From contig CALZIJ010000004.1 in NCBI GenBank assembly GCA_945787655.1, positions 1 to 62,907 on the forward strand: a stretch of DNA of 62,907 bases. The letters run 5' to 3'. The stretch is from Nitrospiria bacterium. GTDB taxonomy: Bacteria > Nitrospirota > Nitrospiria > SBBL01 > JAADHI01. Shown here piece after piece: positions 46,702-55,355 of the stretch. Numbering within the stretch: the first letter of the stretch is position 1; every line of letters starts with the position of its first letter. The notes beneath the pieces are model-generated. The model had not been told where the DNA came from. It made no database searches and saw only the letters and a program-made list of their open reading frames with translations. Position numbers and translations under genes: made by a program.

Positions 46702-47943
46702 ATGGACAGTTTCGATGTCGTCATTGCTGGAGCAGGACCCGCAGGAGGTCAGGCCGCACGCCTGCTCTCAAAAAAAGGATTTAAAACATTATTGCTTGAA
46801 AAAGCGCCCTCTTTTTCAAGCAATGATTTTTCAAGCGGCGGCGCCCCGCTTGAAATATTAGATGATTTTAACTTGCCCCATACCCTTGTCGGGGCATATT
46901 GCAATACCATCAAAATTTCCTCATCCCATGATACCCACTGCTGGCAGACGGACATGCCGCTTGCCGTGGTCCTTAATTTTAAAAAACTGCGAACATTTTT
47001 GGCAGATGAAACAAAAAAACAGGGGGCTTCAGTCTACATGGGATGCAGCTACCAAGGTCATGACATACAAAACGGACACACCCTTGTCCATCTAAAACAA
47101 TCCCGAAACAGTGTTATTGAAACCGTCGAGGCAAAGGTTTTAATGGATGCAACAGGGTCGGATCGGCGTGTTTTAAAAGGCAGGGCTTCCCCCAAAACCC
47201 CCTCAAATAATGTTATCGTCGGACGCGGGATAGAATACCTTGTAGAAGTCCCGGAATCCGTGTATCACACCTATGCAAACGCTCTTTCATTTTACATTGG
47301 GGCAAAATGGATGCCTCAAGGGTATGCCTGGATCTTTCCTATGGAAGCGTACCGTTTGAAAATTGGGGTCGGGCGAAACTACCCTGATGAACAGGTTGTT
47401 CCCCATGAGAAGTCCATGGGTTTTTATCTCGATCAACTAATCCGGGAATGCCTTAAAATAGAAAACCTCTCTATCCTCGACAAGCATGGAAAAACAATCG
47501 TCTACACCCGGCACCAACGTGACCCGTATCTCGACCAAAATATTATTGCCGTGGGCGACGCGGTTTCCACCGTTAATCCATTCACCTTTGAAGGCATTCG
47601 TCATGCTTTAAAAAGTGGAGAATTTGCGGCCCGGCATGTACAAACTTTTTTGGAAACAGGACAGCAGATGAATCGATATCCATCTCAAATTCGAAGTTAT
47701 TTCGGTATCAAATGGGTCATTTCCGAGCTTTTGACGGATAAAATCTACCGTGAGCCGGACGATGAAAAAATGAACACCATGTTAAGGGCCTTTAAATATT
47801 TATCCTTATCGGCCTTAAAATCCCTCGTTTTTGACTACAGTTTTAAAAGCGCGATCCAATTTTATGCCGCCTATCATTTTTTACTTGTGAGGCGTTTTTT
47901 TGGACAGATTTGGAAACGGCATACTCCGATAAAAACCCAATGA
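46702..47943 (+). CDS. FAD-dependent oxidoreductase, geranylgeranyl-reductase-like
   Basis: 413 residues. FAD motifs: VVIAGAGPAGGQAARLL at the N-terminus with GAGPAG, an Asp-Ala-Thr-Gly segment (VLMDATGSDRRVL) and AVGDAVSTVNPFTFEGIRHAL near residue 295. The order is that of the GG-reductase/halogenase group of flavin hydroxylases and reductases. It could reduce a double bond or oxidise a side chain. It overlaps the following MIO-lyase gene by four bases (ATGA), implying joint action. The substrate is unknown. Confidence 0.85.
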   Translation: MDSFDVVIAGAGPAGGQAARLLSKKGFKTLLLEKAPSFSSNDFSSGGAPLEILDDFNLPHTLVGAYCNTIKISSSHDTHCWQTDMPLAVVLNFKKLRTFLADETKKQGASVYMGCSYQGHDIQNGHTLVHLKQSRNSVIETVEAKVLMDATGSDRRVLKGRASPKTPSNNVIVGRGIEYLVEVPESVYHTYANALSFYIGAKWMPQGYAWIFPMEAYRLKIGVGRNYPDEQVVPHEKSMGFYLDQLIRECLKIENLSILDKHGKTIVYTRHQRDPYLDQNIIAVGDAVSTVNPFTFEGIRHALKSGEFAARHVQTFLETGQQMNRYPSQIRSYFGIKWVISELLTDKIYREPDDEKMNTMLRAFKYLSLSALKSLVFDYSFKSAIQFYAAYHFLLVRRFFGQIWKRHTPIKTQ

Positions 47944-49466
47944 AACCTTTAAGCCTGACGGCCAACAAAATAAAACGGACTGATTTTTATGATGTGGTTT
48001 TTCGACACCGCCCCGTCCGCCTTTCCTCAAAAGCCATACAAAAAATGACCCGCGCTCATCGACTTGTGCAGAAAACTTTAGAGAAAAATCAGCCGGTTTA
48101 CGGAGTCAATACCGGTTTTGGAAAACTGGCCAATGAACGAATCTCCCCTTCGGAAATTTCAACGCTTCAACTCAATTTAATTCGAAGCCATGCCTGCGGG
48201 AGCGGGCCTCCGCTTTCAGAAGCCGCCGTACGGGGCATGTTGCTTTTACGGGCACATGTCCTGGCCATGGGACACTCAGGAGCAAGGCCGGTCATTGTTG
48301 AACGTCTGTTAGAAATATTAAATCAACCCTTATATCCATATATTCCCAGCCGGGGTTCAGTAGGCGCTTGTGGAGACCTCATTCCCCTTGCACATTTAGC
48401 CTTGCTCCTTATTGGTGAAGGAGAAGCCTATTTCAAGGGGACAAGGCTTTCGGGGAAAACCGCGCTAAAACGGGCAGGGATTTCACCCATTGCGCTCGAA
48501 GCCAAGGAAGGGCTTTCCCTGGTAAACGGCACCCAGGCGGCTTTGTCTTTAGGTCTTCTTTCTTTGCACGAGGCGGAACAACTCGCCGATACGGCAGATT
48601 TAGCAGGCGCAATGTCCCTGGAGGCCCTGATGGGAACACCCACTGCTTTCGATGATAAACTGCAAGGTTTAAGGCCTCATCCAGGACAACAGCAAGTCGC
48701 CAAAAACATACAAAATTTACTGAAAAACAGTGAAATTCGCGCATCCCACATTACTTGCAGCCGGGTGCAAGATCCCTATTCCATCCGGTGTATGCCTCAG
48801 GTGCACGGTGCTGTTCGGGAAGCCATCAACACGGCCAAACAGATTCTGGACATTGAAATGAACAGCGTGACAGATAATCCGATTGTTTTTCCCGAAACAG
48901 GGGACATCCTTTCCGGTGGAAATTTTCATGGTCATCCCATCGCCCTCGCCCTGGATTATATCGCCATTGCGCTGACCCATTTGGGGGTCATTTCTGAAAG
49001 GCGCATCGCCCAGTTAATTGATCCGGATTGTATCGACCTGCCCCCTTTTTTAACACGCCGTCCGGGACTGCATTCCGGCCTGATGATGCCTCAAGTGGCA
49101 GCAGCCGCACTGGCTTCAGAGTGCAAACTGCTGGCACATCCCGCCTCGGTTGATTCAATCCCAACCTCGATTGACCAGGAAGACTACGTCAGCATGGCGA
49201 TGGGGGCCGCAATTAAACTCAGAACAATCACGGCAAACATCAAAGCCATTCTGTCAATCGAATTATTTGCTGCAGCAGAAGGAGTGTCTTTCCACGCGCC
49301 CTTAAAACCCGGGAAGGGCGTGCTCAAGGGAATAAAAAAAATCCGGGCGGTTGTTCAGCCCTTGGATGCAGACCGATCTTTAAGGGCAGATTTTGAAAAA
49401 ATAGGCCAGATGATAGACAAAGGAACATTTTTACTGAAAAACATTATTACAAATCAAAGGGGATAG
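47940..49466 (+). CDS. Histidine ammonia-lyase-type enzyme with Ala-Cys-Gly MIO triad
   Basis: 508 residues from the ATG at 47940 that overlaps the oxidoreductase stop. It is a full MIO lyase: YGVNTGFGKLANERI, LIRSHACGSGPPL (the SH as in histidine lyases rather than tyrosine lyases), SVTDNPIVFPE and QEDYVSMAMG, where Glu is kept as in HAL. The cofactor-forming triad in GSVGACGDLIPLAH is Ala143-Cys144-Gly145 rather than the usual Ala-Ser-Gly (codon TGT). A Cys in this position can still form MIO in an engineered Pseudomonas putida enzyme. No hutU, hutI or hutG gene is nearby, so histidine catabolism is not assured; the residue His-to-Tyr change in QEDH(V) is another departure. Confidence 0.88.
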   Translation: MKPLSLTANKIKRTDFYDVVFRHRPVRLSSKAIQKMTRAHRLVQKTLEKNQPVYGVNTGFGKLANERISPSEISTLQLNLIRSHACGSGPPLSEAAVRGMLLLRAHVLAMGHSGARPVIVERLLEILNQPLYPYIPSRGSVGACGDLIPLAHLALLLIGEGEAYFKGTRLSGKTALKRAGISPIALEAKEGLSLVNGTQAALSLGLLSLHEAEQLADTADLAGAMSLEALMGTPTAFDDKLQGLRPHPGQQQVAKNIQNLLKNSEIRASHITCSRVQDPYSIRCMPQVHGAVREAINTAKQILDIEMNSVTDNPIVFPETGDILSGGNFHGHPIALALDYIAIALTHLGVISERRIAQLIDPDCIDLPPFLTRRPGLHSGLMMPQVAAAALASECKLLAHPASVDSIPTSIDQEDYVSMAMGAAIKLRTITANIKAILSIELFAAAEGVSFHAPLKPGKGVLKGIKKIRAVVQPLDADRSLRADFEKIGQMIDKGTFLLKNIITNQRG

Positions 49467-49490
49467 GAGATAAAAACAGCTTGTTCATAA

Positions 49491-52364
49491 CTAGCCAAAA
49501 ATATCACTTGCCGGCCGGCCAACATGCCAGCCCTGCGCAAAATCGACAGAATATTCACGCAATAAATTAAGCGTGATTTCATCTTCCACTCCTTCGGCAA
49601 TTGTCTTTTTTCCAAGCCCTTTGGTCACTTCGGTCAGAGACCTGACAAAAATCTGGTCATCCGGGTGAGAAGAGATTTCTTTAATAAAAGTGTCTCCAAT
49701 TTTTACAATGTCTACAGGAAGCTGCTTGAGATAATTAAAAGAAGAAAAACCCGTCCCAAAATCATCCAAGGCAAACCGACACCCTAAATCTTTTATCTCG
49801 TTCATCATGTTGCAGGCCATTACAAAATCGGAAACGGCCGCGGTTTCCGTGATCTCAATCACAATATTTTTTGGATTGGCCCCCGTCTCATGCAGTGTTT
49901 CTTTCAAATGCGGCAGCAGGCCAGGATCATTAAACGCATATCCCGAAAGGTTTAATGTAAATATGACTGTGTGTCCCAAGAATGCTAATTCAGCCTGGCG
50001 GGAAATTACTTTTTTAATCACCAGATGATCAATCTCGTAAATCAAGCCGGATTGCTCCGCAATGGGAATAAAAGAGCCTGGCGGGATAAGGCTGTCATCG
50101 TGGTCCCGCATCCTGATCAAGGCTTCATAATAATAGATCGCACCCGTTTCGATCTCTTGAACCGGTTGAAAATGCATGATAAACCGGTCACTGTCTAAGG
50201 CCTGTTTTATTTTATCTTTCCAATATACCTGCTCTTTCATCCGGGTTTTTACCGGTTCTTGACCCGTAAAAAGATGCCATGTCGCACGGCCTTTTTCTTT
50301 GGCTTGATACATGGCCAAATCAGAATTCGAAAGCAGTTCCTGAACGGTTTCGCCATGTTCCGGAAATAGTGCGATACCAATACTTGCCGAAACTTTATAG
50401 GAATGTTCCAAAACCGGTACTTCCACATCACCCAGGTACTCAATGATTTTATTGGCCACATGAACGGCCCCGGTCCGATCCGTTTCTGAAATGACGATCG
50501 CAAACTCATCCCCCCCCAGGCGGCTGATAATGTCTGTCGACCGAACCAGCCGGGATAACTGACTTGCGACAACCTTAAGTAATGCATCTCCGGCATGATG
50601 TCCACGCGTATCATTGACATATTTAAACTGGTCCAGATCAAAAAACAACAGGGCTCCGGAACGGCCATATCGTATGGACTCTGAAAAAATCCGATCCAGT
50701 TCGCTTTGAAAACGGCGGCGGTTAAACAGTCCGGTTAGCGGATCATGGTCTGCCAACCAGGAAAGTTGTAGTTCCGCTTGTTTACGGGCAGTCAGGTCCA
50801 GCCCGACAGAAAGGATTACCGGTTCATTCTCTCCACTTCTCGCCAGCCGAGAATGGAACCAGACGACGTGACAAACGGGTCTATGTTTACATACCAGGAC
50901 AGATTCGTGTGAGAGATACTCAATCTCCCCCCCCCGAAGCCGGTTTAAATCCTGTACAAAAGCCGTGGTTAAATCTTCCCTGGAAACCAATTCTGAAAAA
51001 TTTTTCCCCAGCAGCTCCGAAGCCTTGTAGCCGGTCAATTGACTGGAATACTTATTCAACATCATTACCCGGCCTTGTTTATCCTGAGTCAGTATGACAA
51101 CTCTGGCGGTATCAAGCAGACTTGAAATAAACTCTTTCTCATTTGCAAGTTCTTCCATCCGCGCTGCAAGTGCGGTGGTTCTTTTTTTAACTTCTGTTTC
51201 AAGCTCCTCCAGTTGAAAGGAAAGCGTAATCGCCGTATCGTCCAAAATATCAATTTCATCATCAATCCACCCCTTATTTCGCTTCCCTACAGCCGCTCTG
51301 ACTTCCCGGAAAGCACTTTTCGCCAGAAGTGGAAGGGTATTCGTGGTCAGTTTAAGACGAGACATGGGCACCCATAAAATGGCCAGCAACAACATTTCGG
51401 ATAAAATTAACCCAATAATACCCGCCATCAGGCTTTTCTGGGTGGCCATATGAATTTCTGCCAGGGTTTCAGAAATATCATCGATGATCACAAGATGTCC
51501 CGTTTCAGGATCAGATAATCCGGGAAGAGGCACAACCTTTAATTCGTAGTGCTTCTCTTTAAAGAAAAGATTTTTCCCCTTTTTGATTTCGTCGAACAAA
51601 CCACCATTTTCTGTCAAAGACTGAAGCAAGGGAAGGATCAGATTAACATTCGTAACCGCGACAATATTTTTATCCCATGAATGAATAGAGCGAATCGATT
51701 TTTTCCCCCCGTTCATGTTTAACAATTCGTTCTGGTTTCGATCGATCATCACTGCAATATCCCGTCCAGAAATTTGCTGAAAATTGACAATGACTTCTGC
51801 CAAAGAAGTTCCCAAAAGGATTGTCCCGATATTTTGGCCTTCTGCGAGAATCGGAGCCATCACGTATTGTGTACAGATTACTCTGCAGGACAGTGTCGTG
51901 ATAGGGTGCTCTTTTCGAATAACTTCTTCTATCCATGCCGTGATAAACCGTTCTTCTTCTGTGATTAAGGCCGGGTCACCCCAGCGCCCCAACTCTTTTC
52001 CATCTTTAGCGTAAAACCGGACTAGATCGATGCCCATATCCAGTTGCAGCAACGGCCAATGATCCTCGAATGCAAGAACAATATGTTCATTTTTACCGGT
52101 CGCCAAGGCCGCTTTTACGCCTTCCAAAGAAGGAATAACGCCCCCAAACTGCTGCAATCGTTTTACGGTATGCACCATCAAACCATTGAACTCTTCTTTT
52201 AAATGCGCATGGGCGGCTTCGCGTCTTTTATCAAAATGCGACATCAGGTTTTTATAGCCAAAAAAAGGGAACGACGCATTAATCACAAGAAGAACCAGAC
52301 TAAAAAAAAGCAAAGTTTTCCATTTAAGACTTAAAAACTGTCGTGTTTTATTATTCGGAGTCAT
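49491..52364 (-). CDS. Membrane GGDEF-EAL protein with Cache-like sensor and PAS domain
   Basis: 957 residues. TM1 at about 15-33, a large periplasmic Cache-like sensor to about 305 (FYAKDGKELGRWGDP, GQNIGTILLGTSLAEV), TM2 at about 312-334, then PAS (~415-530), GGDEF (~535-700) with intact LGGDEFAIV, and EAL (~710-955) with YYEALIRMRD, DDFGTGFSSFNYLKQL and AEGVED. Both catalytic signatures are complete, so it could make and break c-di-GMP. It is the last gene of an operon with the barrel protein, the binding protein and the acyltransferase, which suggests a sensor whose ligand is supplied by its neighbours. That is inference. Confidence 0.9.
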   Translation of the reverse strand: MTPNNKTRQFLSLKWKTLLFFSLVLLVINASFPFFGYKNLMSHFDKRREAAHAHLKEEFNGLMVHTVKRLQQFGGVIPSLEGVKAALATGKNEHIVLAFEDHWPLLQLDMGIDLVRFYAKDGKELGRWGDPALITEEERFITAWIEEVIRKEHPITTLSCRVICTQYVMAPILAEGQNIGTILLGTSLAEVIVNFQQISGRDIAVMIDRNQNELLNMNGGKKSIRSIHSWDKNIVAVTNVNLILPLLQSLTENGGLFDEIKKGKNLFFKEKHYELKVVPLPGLSDPETGHLVIIDDISETLAEIHMATQKSLMAGIIGLILSEMLLLAILWVPMSRLKLTTNTLPLLAKSAFREVRAAVGKRNKGWIDDEIDILDDTAITLSFQLEELETEVKKRTTALAARMEELANEKEFISSLLDTARVVILTQDKQGRVMMLNKYSSQLTGYKASELLGKNFSELVSREDLTTAFVQDLNRLRGGEIEYLSHESVLVCKHRPVCHVVWFHSRLARSGENEPVILSVGLDLTARKQAELQLSWLADHDPLTGLFNRRRFQSELDRIFSESIRYGRSGALLFFDLDQFKYVNDTRGHHAGDALLKVVASQLSRLVRSTDIISRLGGDEFAIVISETDRTGAVHVANKIIEYLGDVEVPVLEHSYKVSASIGIALFPEHGETVQELLSNSDLAMYQAKEKGRATWHLFTGQEPVKTRMKEQVYWKDKIKQALDSDRFIMHFQPVQEIETGAIYYYEALIRMRDHDDSLIPPGSFIPIAEQSGLIYEIDHLVIKKVISRQAELAFLGHTVIFTLNLSGYAFNDPGLLPHLKETLHETGANPKNIVIEITETAAVSDFVMACNMMNEIKDLGCRFALDDFGTGFSSFNYLKQLPVDIVKIGDTFIKEISSHPDDQIFVRSLTEVTKGLGKKTIAEGVEDEITLNLLREYSVDFAQGWHVGRPASDIFG

Positions 52365-52391
52365 CGTTATGAATACTTAGATTATGTTTTC

Positions 52392-53651
52392 TTAAAACCG
52401 GTATGACAATAAAATGGCCAACATATTCCAGTACCGATGCGTTGAAGACGGATCCATATTATCCAATACCGGAAGCCAGGCGGTTCCCTCAACATAGTGG
52501 TATTCGATCCGTGTCATCCAGGCATGCGTGATATCCCAGAGCAGTCCCAAGGTGATATCTTTTGCAAAACGGGTATGCGCCGGAATGCCTGAAAAAGCAG
52601 GGGTTGAAGCAAACTGATCCCCATTCCGATCATTCCTGTCCTGGAACAATAGGTCATACCGTAAAAGGGCTTCTACTTGCGGGACAATGCGGTATGTGCC
52701 TTGTAAATAAAAACTTTCTCCCTTTTTACTAAAATCATTGATGCCGTCGACATTACGGTATTTGAAATAACGCAGTGCATATTCCGAGGTCAGACTCCAA
52801 CGTTCTGCATTGTATTGTAATGATAAGATCATCGGCCTGAAACGGATTTTCCCTTCACTGAAAGGAGACGTCCCTGATTTAAATTTTATATTAAGGAGCG
52901 CGCCGCTTAACCCCAGACGGAATCTTCCACCGCCTTTTTCAAATAAAAACCGGGTGATATACGAAATCTCATGCTGAAGCGAGCCATTTGTACTGCCAAT
53001 TAATGCTACAACCGTTTCCCGATCGTTTACATCAGGATATCCAATTTCCAATTCATAAAAATAATTCCCGAAATGGGTACGGTATTCAGAATAGAGGCTG
53101 GCCCCATCTGCGGAAAGCGCAAGGTTTCGGGTCCGGTCAAAGTAGATGGATTGAGGCAAAAAAATACTGGGCCTTGTAAAGGCAACATCCCGGGTATCAT
53201 TATAAAATCCAAGCGGGTTTTTAATTCTCCCCAACCGAACCCCGAATTCACCCTTTTCATTAGAGATCCATTTATAATCCAGCATGCCAAAATCTAAATG
53301 AATTTCACCTTTGTCTCCCGTCCCGGCTTGTCGGGAAAGTGCCTGCGCAGAAAGCTGAAGATCTGGCGTAAACTGCACTGAAGTATTAATACCAAACTCG
53401 GAAAACCGGAACGTTCCATTTTCACTGTCGCCAAAAAACCGATTTTTAGATGTTAAAATAAAACCCTGACTCACAAACCCATGAACCTGGGTGTTTTCCG
53501 GAAGCATACGCCCTTGCGCAGGCGAAACGACGCACACCAGTAATATGAAAAAAAAGGAGGATACTCCCTTCAAGAAAGGCGTGTTTTTAACGAACTTTGA
53601 GCACGTTAAGATTATCATCGACTCCTTCCCTGGGTGAATAGCCAATTGCAC
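52392..53651 (-). CDS. Outer-membrane beta-barrel (porin-like) protein
   Basis: Up to 419 residues, or 408 from the internal ATG ending at 53618. A signal peptide precedes a chain with alternating polar/aromatic strands (FGVRLGRIKNPLGFYND, MTRIEYHYVEG) and the C-terminal signature YRF-stop for BAM insertion. It is probably a porin or ligand channel of the outer membrane. Its start overlaps the end of the binding-protein gene (65 bases, or 32 from the inner ATG), and the GGDEF-EAL gene follows after 27 bases. Substrate unknown. Confidence 0.82.
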   Translation of the reverse strand: MQLAIHPGKESMIILTCSKFVKNTPFLKGVSSFFFILLVCVVSPAQGRMLPENTQVHGFVSQGFILTSKNRFFGDSENGTFRFSEFGINTSVQFTPDLQLSAQALSRQAGTGDKGEIHLDFGMLDYKWISNEKGEFGVRLGRIKNPLGFYNDTRDVAFTRPSIFLPQSIYFDRTRNLALSADGASLYSEYRTHFGNYFYELEIGYPDVNDRETVVALIGSTNGSLQHEISYITRFLFEKGGGRFRLGLSGALLNIKFKSGTSPFSEGKIRFRPMILSLQYNAERWSLTSEYALRYFKYRNVDGINDFSKKGESFYLQGTYRIVPQVEALLRYDLLFQDRNDRNGDQFASTPAFSGIPAHTRFAKDITLGLLWDITHAWMTRIEYHYVEGTAWLPVLDNMDPSSTHRYWNMLAILLSYRF

Positions 53652-54045
53652 CTGGAGTGCTGGCGACTTTGGTTCTCATTTCTTCAAGTGAATTCACAAC
53701 AAATGGCGACTGCCCAGTGCCAGAAAATACCTGACGGTCCCACGCCCTCCTTAACTGGTAGGGAAACATATGCAATATCGTTTTGGAAAATTCGATATGG
53801 ACCGGTGAATCGTCTCTCAATACAAAGACAGTGATGGGCAACCCATTAGACCATTTTCTAAGCCGCATCCCGAAAATAGCCCGGAGTGCATTTCTGGAAA
53901 TATCTTCTTTTTTTACCGTAGGATGAACGACAACATCCTGGGCCCATACTGTAGGAATGACTATCGAGACCACAAAAACAATGAAAACAATGACAACACA
54001 ACAGCGTTTCATATTTTTATGATGCACATGCAATGATGTATTCAC
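53587..54045 (-). CDS. Small periplasmic binding protein (PstS-like fold)
   Basis: 152 residues, start GTG one base after the acyltransferase stop; an ATG at 54012 is an alternative. A signal peptide with a long hydrophobic run ends at VWAQ. The chain has DISRNALRAIFGMRLRKWSNGLPITVFVLRDDSP and TPGAIGYSPRE, the patterns of small PstS-like phosphate/anion-binding proteins of the type often found next to porins and c-di-GMP genes. It is about half the length of a full PstS. It could present a ligand to the Cache sensor; that is inferred from context. Confidence 0.75.
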   Translation of the reverse strand: MNTSLHVHHKNMKRCCVVIVFIVFVVSIVIPTVWAQDVVVHPTVKKEDISRNALRAIFGMRLRKWSNGLPITVFVLRDDSPVHIEFSKTILHMFPYQLRRAWDRQVFSGTGQSPFVVNSLEEMRTKVASTPGAIGYSPREGVDDNLNVLKVR

Positions 54046-54046
54046 A

Positions 54047-54811
54047 TTATGAGAACCTGGTCGTTTGTTCAGAAGGGGGTGAAAGCGTCAGTTTCCCACC
54101 CTCTGTTAGAAACGTCCAGATTTCAGGACGATACCTTTGAATACCTTTCAAAATCGAAACGGTTGACCCAAGACACGGAAGCCTTGGCCCATGGTATTCA
54201 AAAAGGGGTCCAATGGGAGTAAACTCAATTCCAAACCGTGAAAGTAATCTGTGAAACGATGGCTCAACACCAACATACCAATACATAATCCGGTTAAGAG
54301 CGGTCATGCGGACAACGGCACTAAATAACCCAAACAGAAGCAGATAACAAAGCAAGCCATCTTTTCTGCGATAGCCTGAGGCCCCTTCGTCCTGACCCTC
54401 TTTTGACATCTGGGAGGTTATGATTTCACGCTCACGGGATTTTGAAATTAAAAACCGGGAAACTTCTGCCAAAGAACCCCTTGAAACCTCTTCAAGGGCA
54501 TCCAGATCCTTGTAAAAGCACTGGCTGCAAAATTCCTCCATTGGGAACCGTGTTTCGAGATTGGAAGGGTCGGGCAAAATCAACCTGACTGTTGCAACAA
54601 AAAGCCCTGTGGGTTTATGCCGAATTAAATGATGAACTGAACGGGGATCATATAAATCTTTTTCCCTGCAGTTTGTATGGTGGGAACCTCTCAGAATAGT
54701 GGTTTCAACACAATAAACCTGATACCGCAAACGAAGGACTTCCTCGACCAAATCGCTCGTGTCTGCGGGGAGGATTTCGAAATAACGATTGAAATAATCC
54801 GTTAGATTCAC
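54047..54811 (-). CDS. PEP-CTERM/exosortase-associated acyltransferase
   Basis: 254 residues, a GNAT/LuxI-like fold: YFEILPADTSDLVEEVLRLRYQVYCVE at the start, HHLIRHKPTGLFVATVRLILPD, ALEEVSRGSLAEVSRFLIS, and MYWYVGVEPSFHRLLSRFG. It matches the PEP-CTERM/exosortase-system-associated acyltransferase family (TIGR03694), related to acyl-homoserine-lactone synthases. No exosortase or PEP-CTERM protein occurs in the window. It is the first gene of a four-gene operon, with a one-base gap to the binding-protein gene. Product is not known. Confidence 0.88.
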   Translation of the reverse strand: MNLTDYFNRYFEILPADTSDLVEEVLRLRYQVYCVETTILRGSHHTNCREKDLYDPRSVHHLIRHKPTGLFVATVRLILPDPSNLETRFPMEEFCSQCFYKDLDALEEVSRGSLAEVSRFLISKSREREIITSQMSKEGQDEGASGYRRKDGLLCYLLLFGLFSAVVRMTALNRIMYWYVGVEPSFHRLLSRFGIEFTPIGPLFEYHGPRLPCLGSTVSILKGIQRYRPEIWTFLTEGGKLTLSPPSEQTTRFS

Positions 54812-55355
54812 AACATTGTCTTTTGAAGTTTTCTAGATTGTTTTTGCCAATACTTCACGACAATAGCCACAAACAAGAAAAGGAAAAATCATCTGGTGCA
54901 ACTAAAATAGTATATTTTTAAATATGAATTCTAGATTTTTTAAATACCCCTATACAGTACATCCATGCAATACATAAAAACACCATGATTCCAGTTTTTA
55001 CAAAGAAATAAAATTGTCCATAGACGAGAGATATTTGAGAGTTGAACTGTGGACACTTATATCGGAGATCTTAGCATAAACGATGTCCCAGAACAATAGG
55101 CCGAATCGAACCTTTATTCATGAAACCCCCCTTAAAATATTGTAATTATTAAAGTTTTCAAAGATAAAATACAAACTTCCTATCCAGGACAAGCATAAAA
55201 CCTTAAAATATAAGTATTTACAAAAAGTATTTATAATGCTTGCCATTTAATTTCTGTCCCACTTATTATCCTCAAAAATTGGGTGGAAAATCGATTAAAA
55301 CCGAATTCACGCGACAATCACCAGAAACCCTTACAGGATATGGATATTAAAAAAA
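54812..55355 (-). other. AT-rich intergenic region, 544 bases
   Basis: It separates the acyltransferase operon from proS (both on the minus strand), so it must hold the promoter of the four-gene operon and the end of the proS transcript. I see no gene, tRNA, CRISPR repeat or convincing terminator. A TATAAT at about 55233 on the plus strand has no good -35. Confidence 0.6.

Noticed and set aside
55090-55125. tRNA-like GGTTCGATTC on the minus strand
   Set aside because: No stem pairs around the T loop and no acceptor or anticodon arm can be built.
54812-55355. Insertion-sequence remnant or CRISPR array in the AT-rich gap
   Set aside because: No repeat pairs, terminal inverted repeats or transposase fragments were found by eye.
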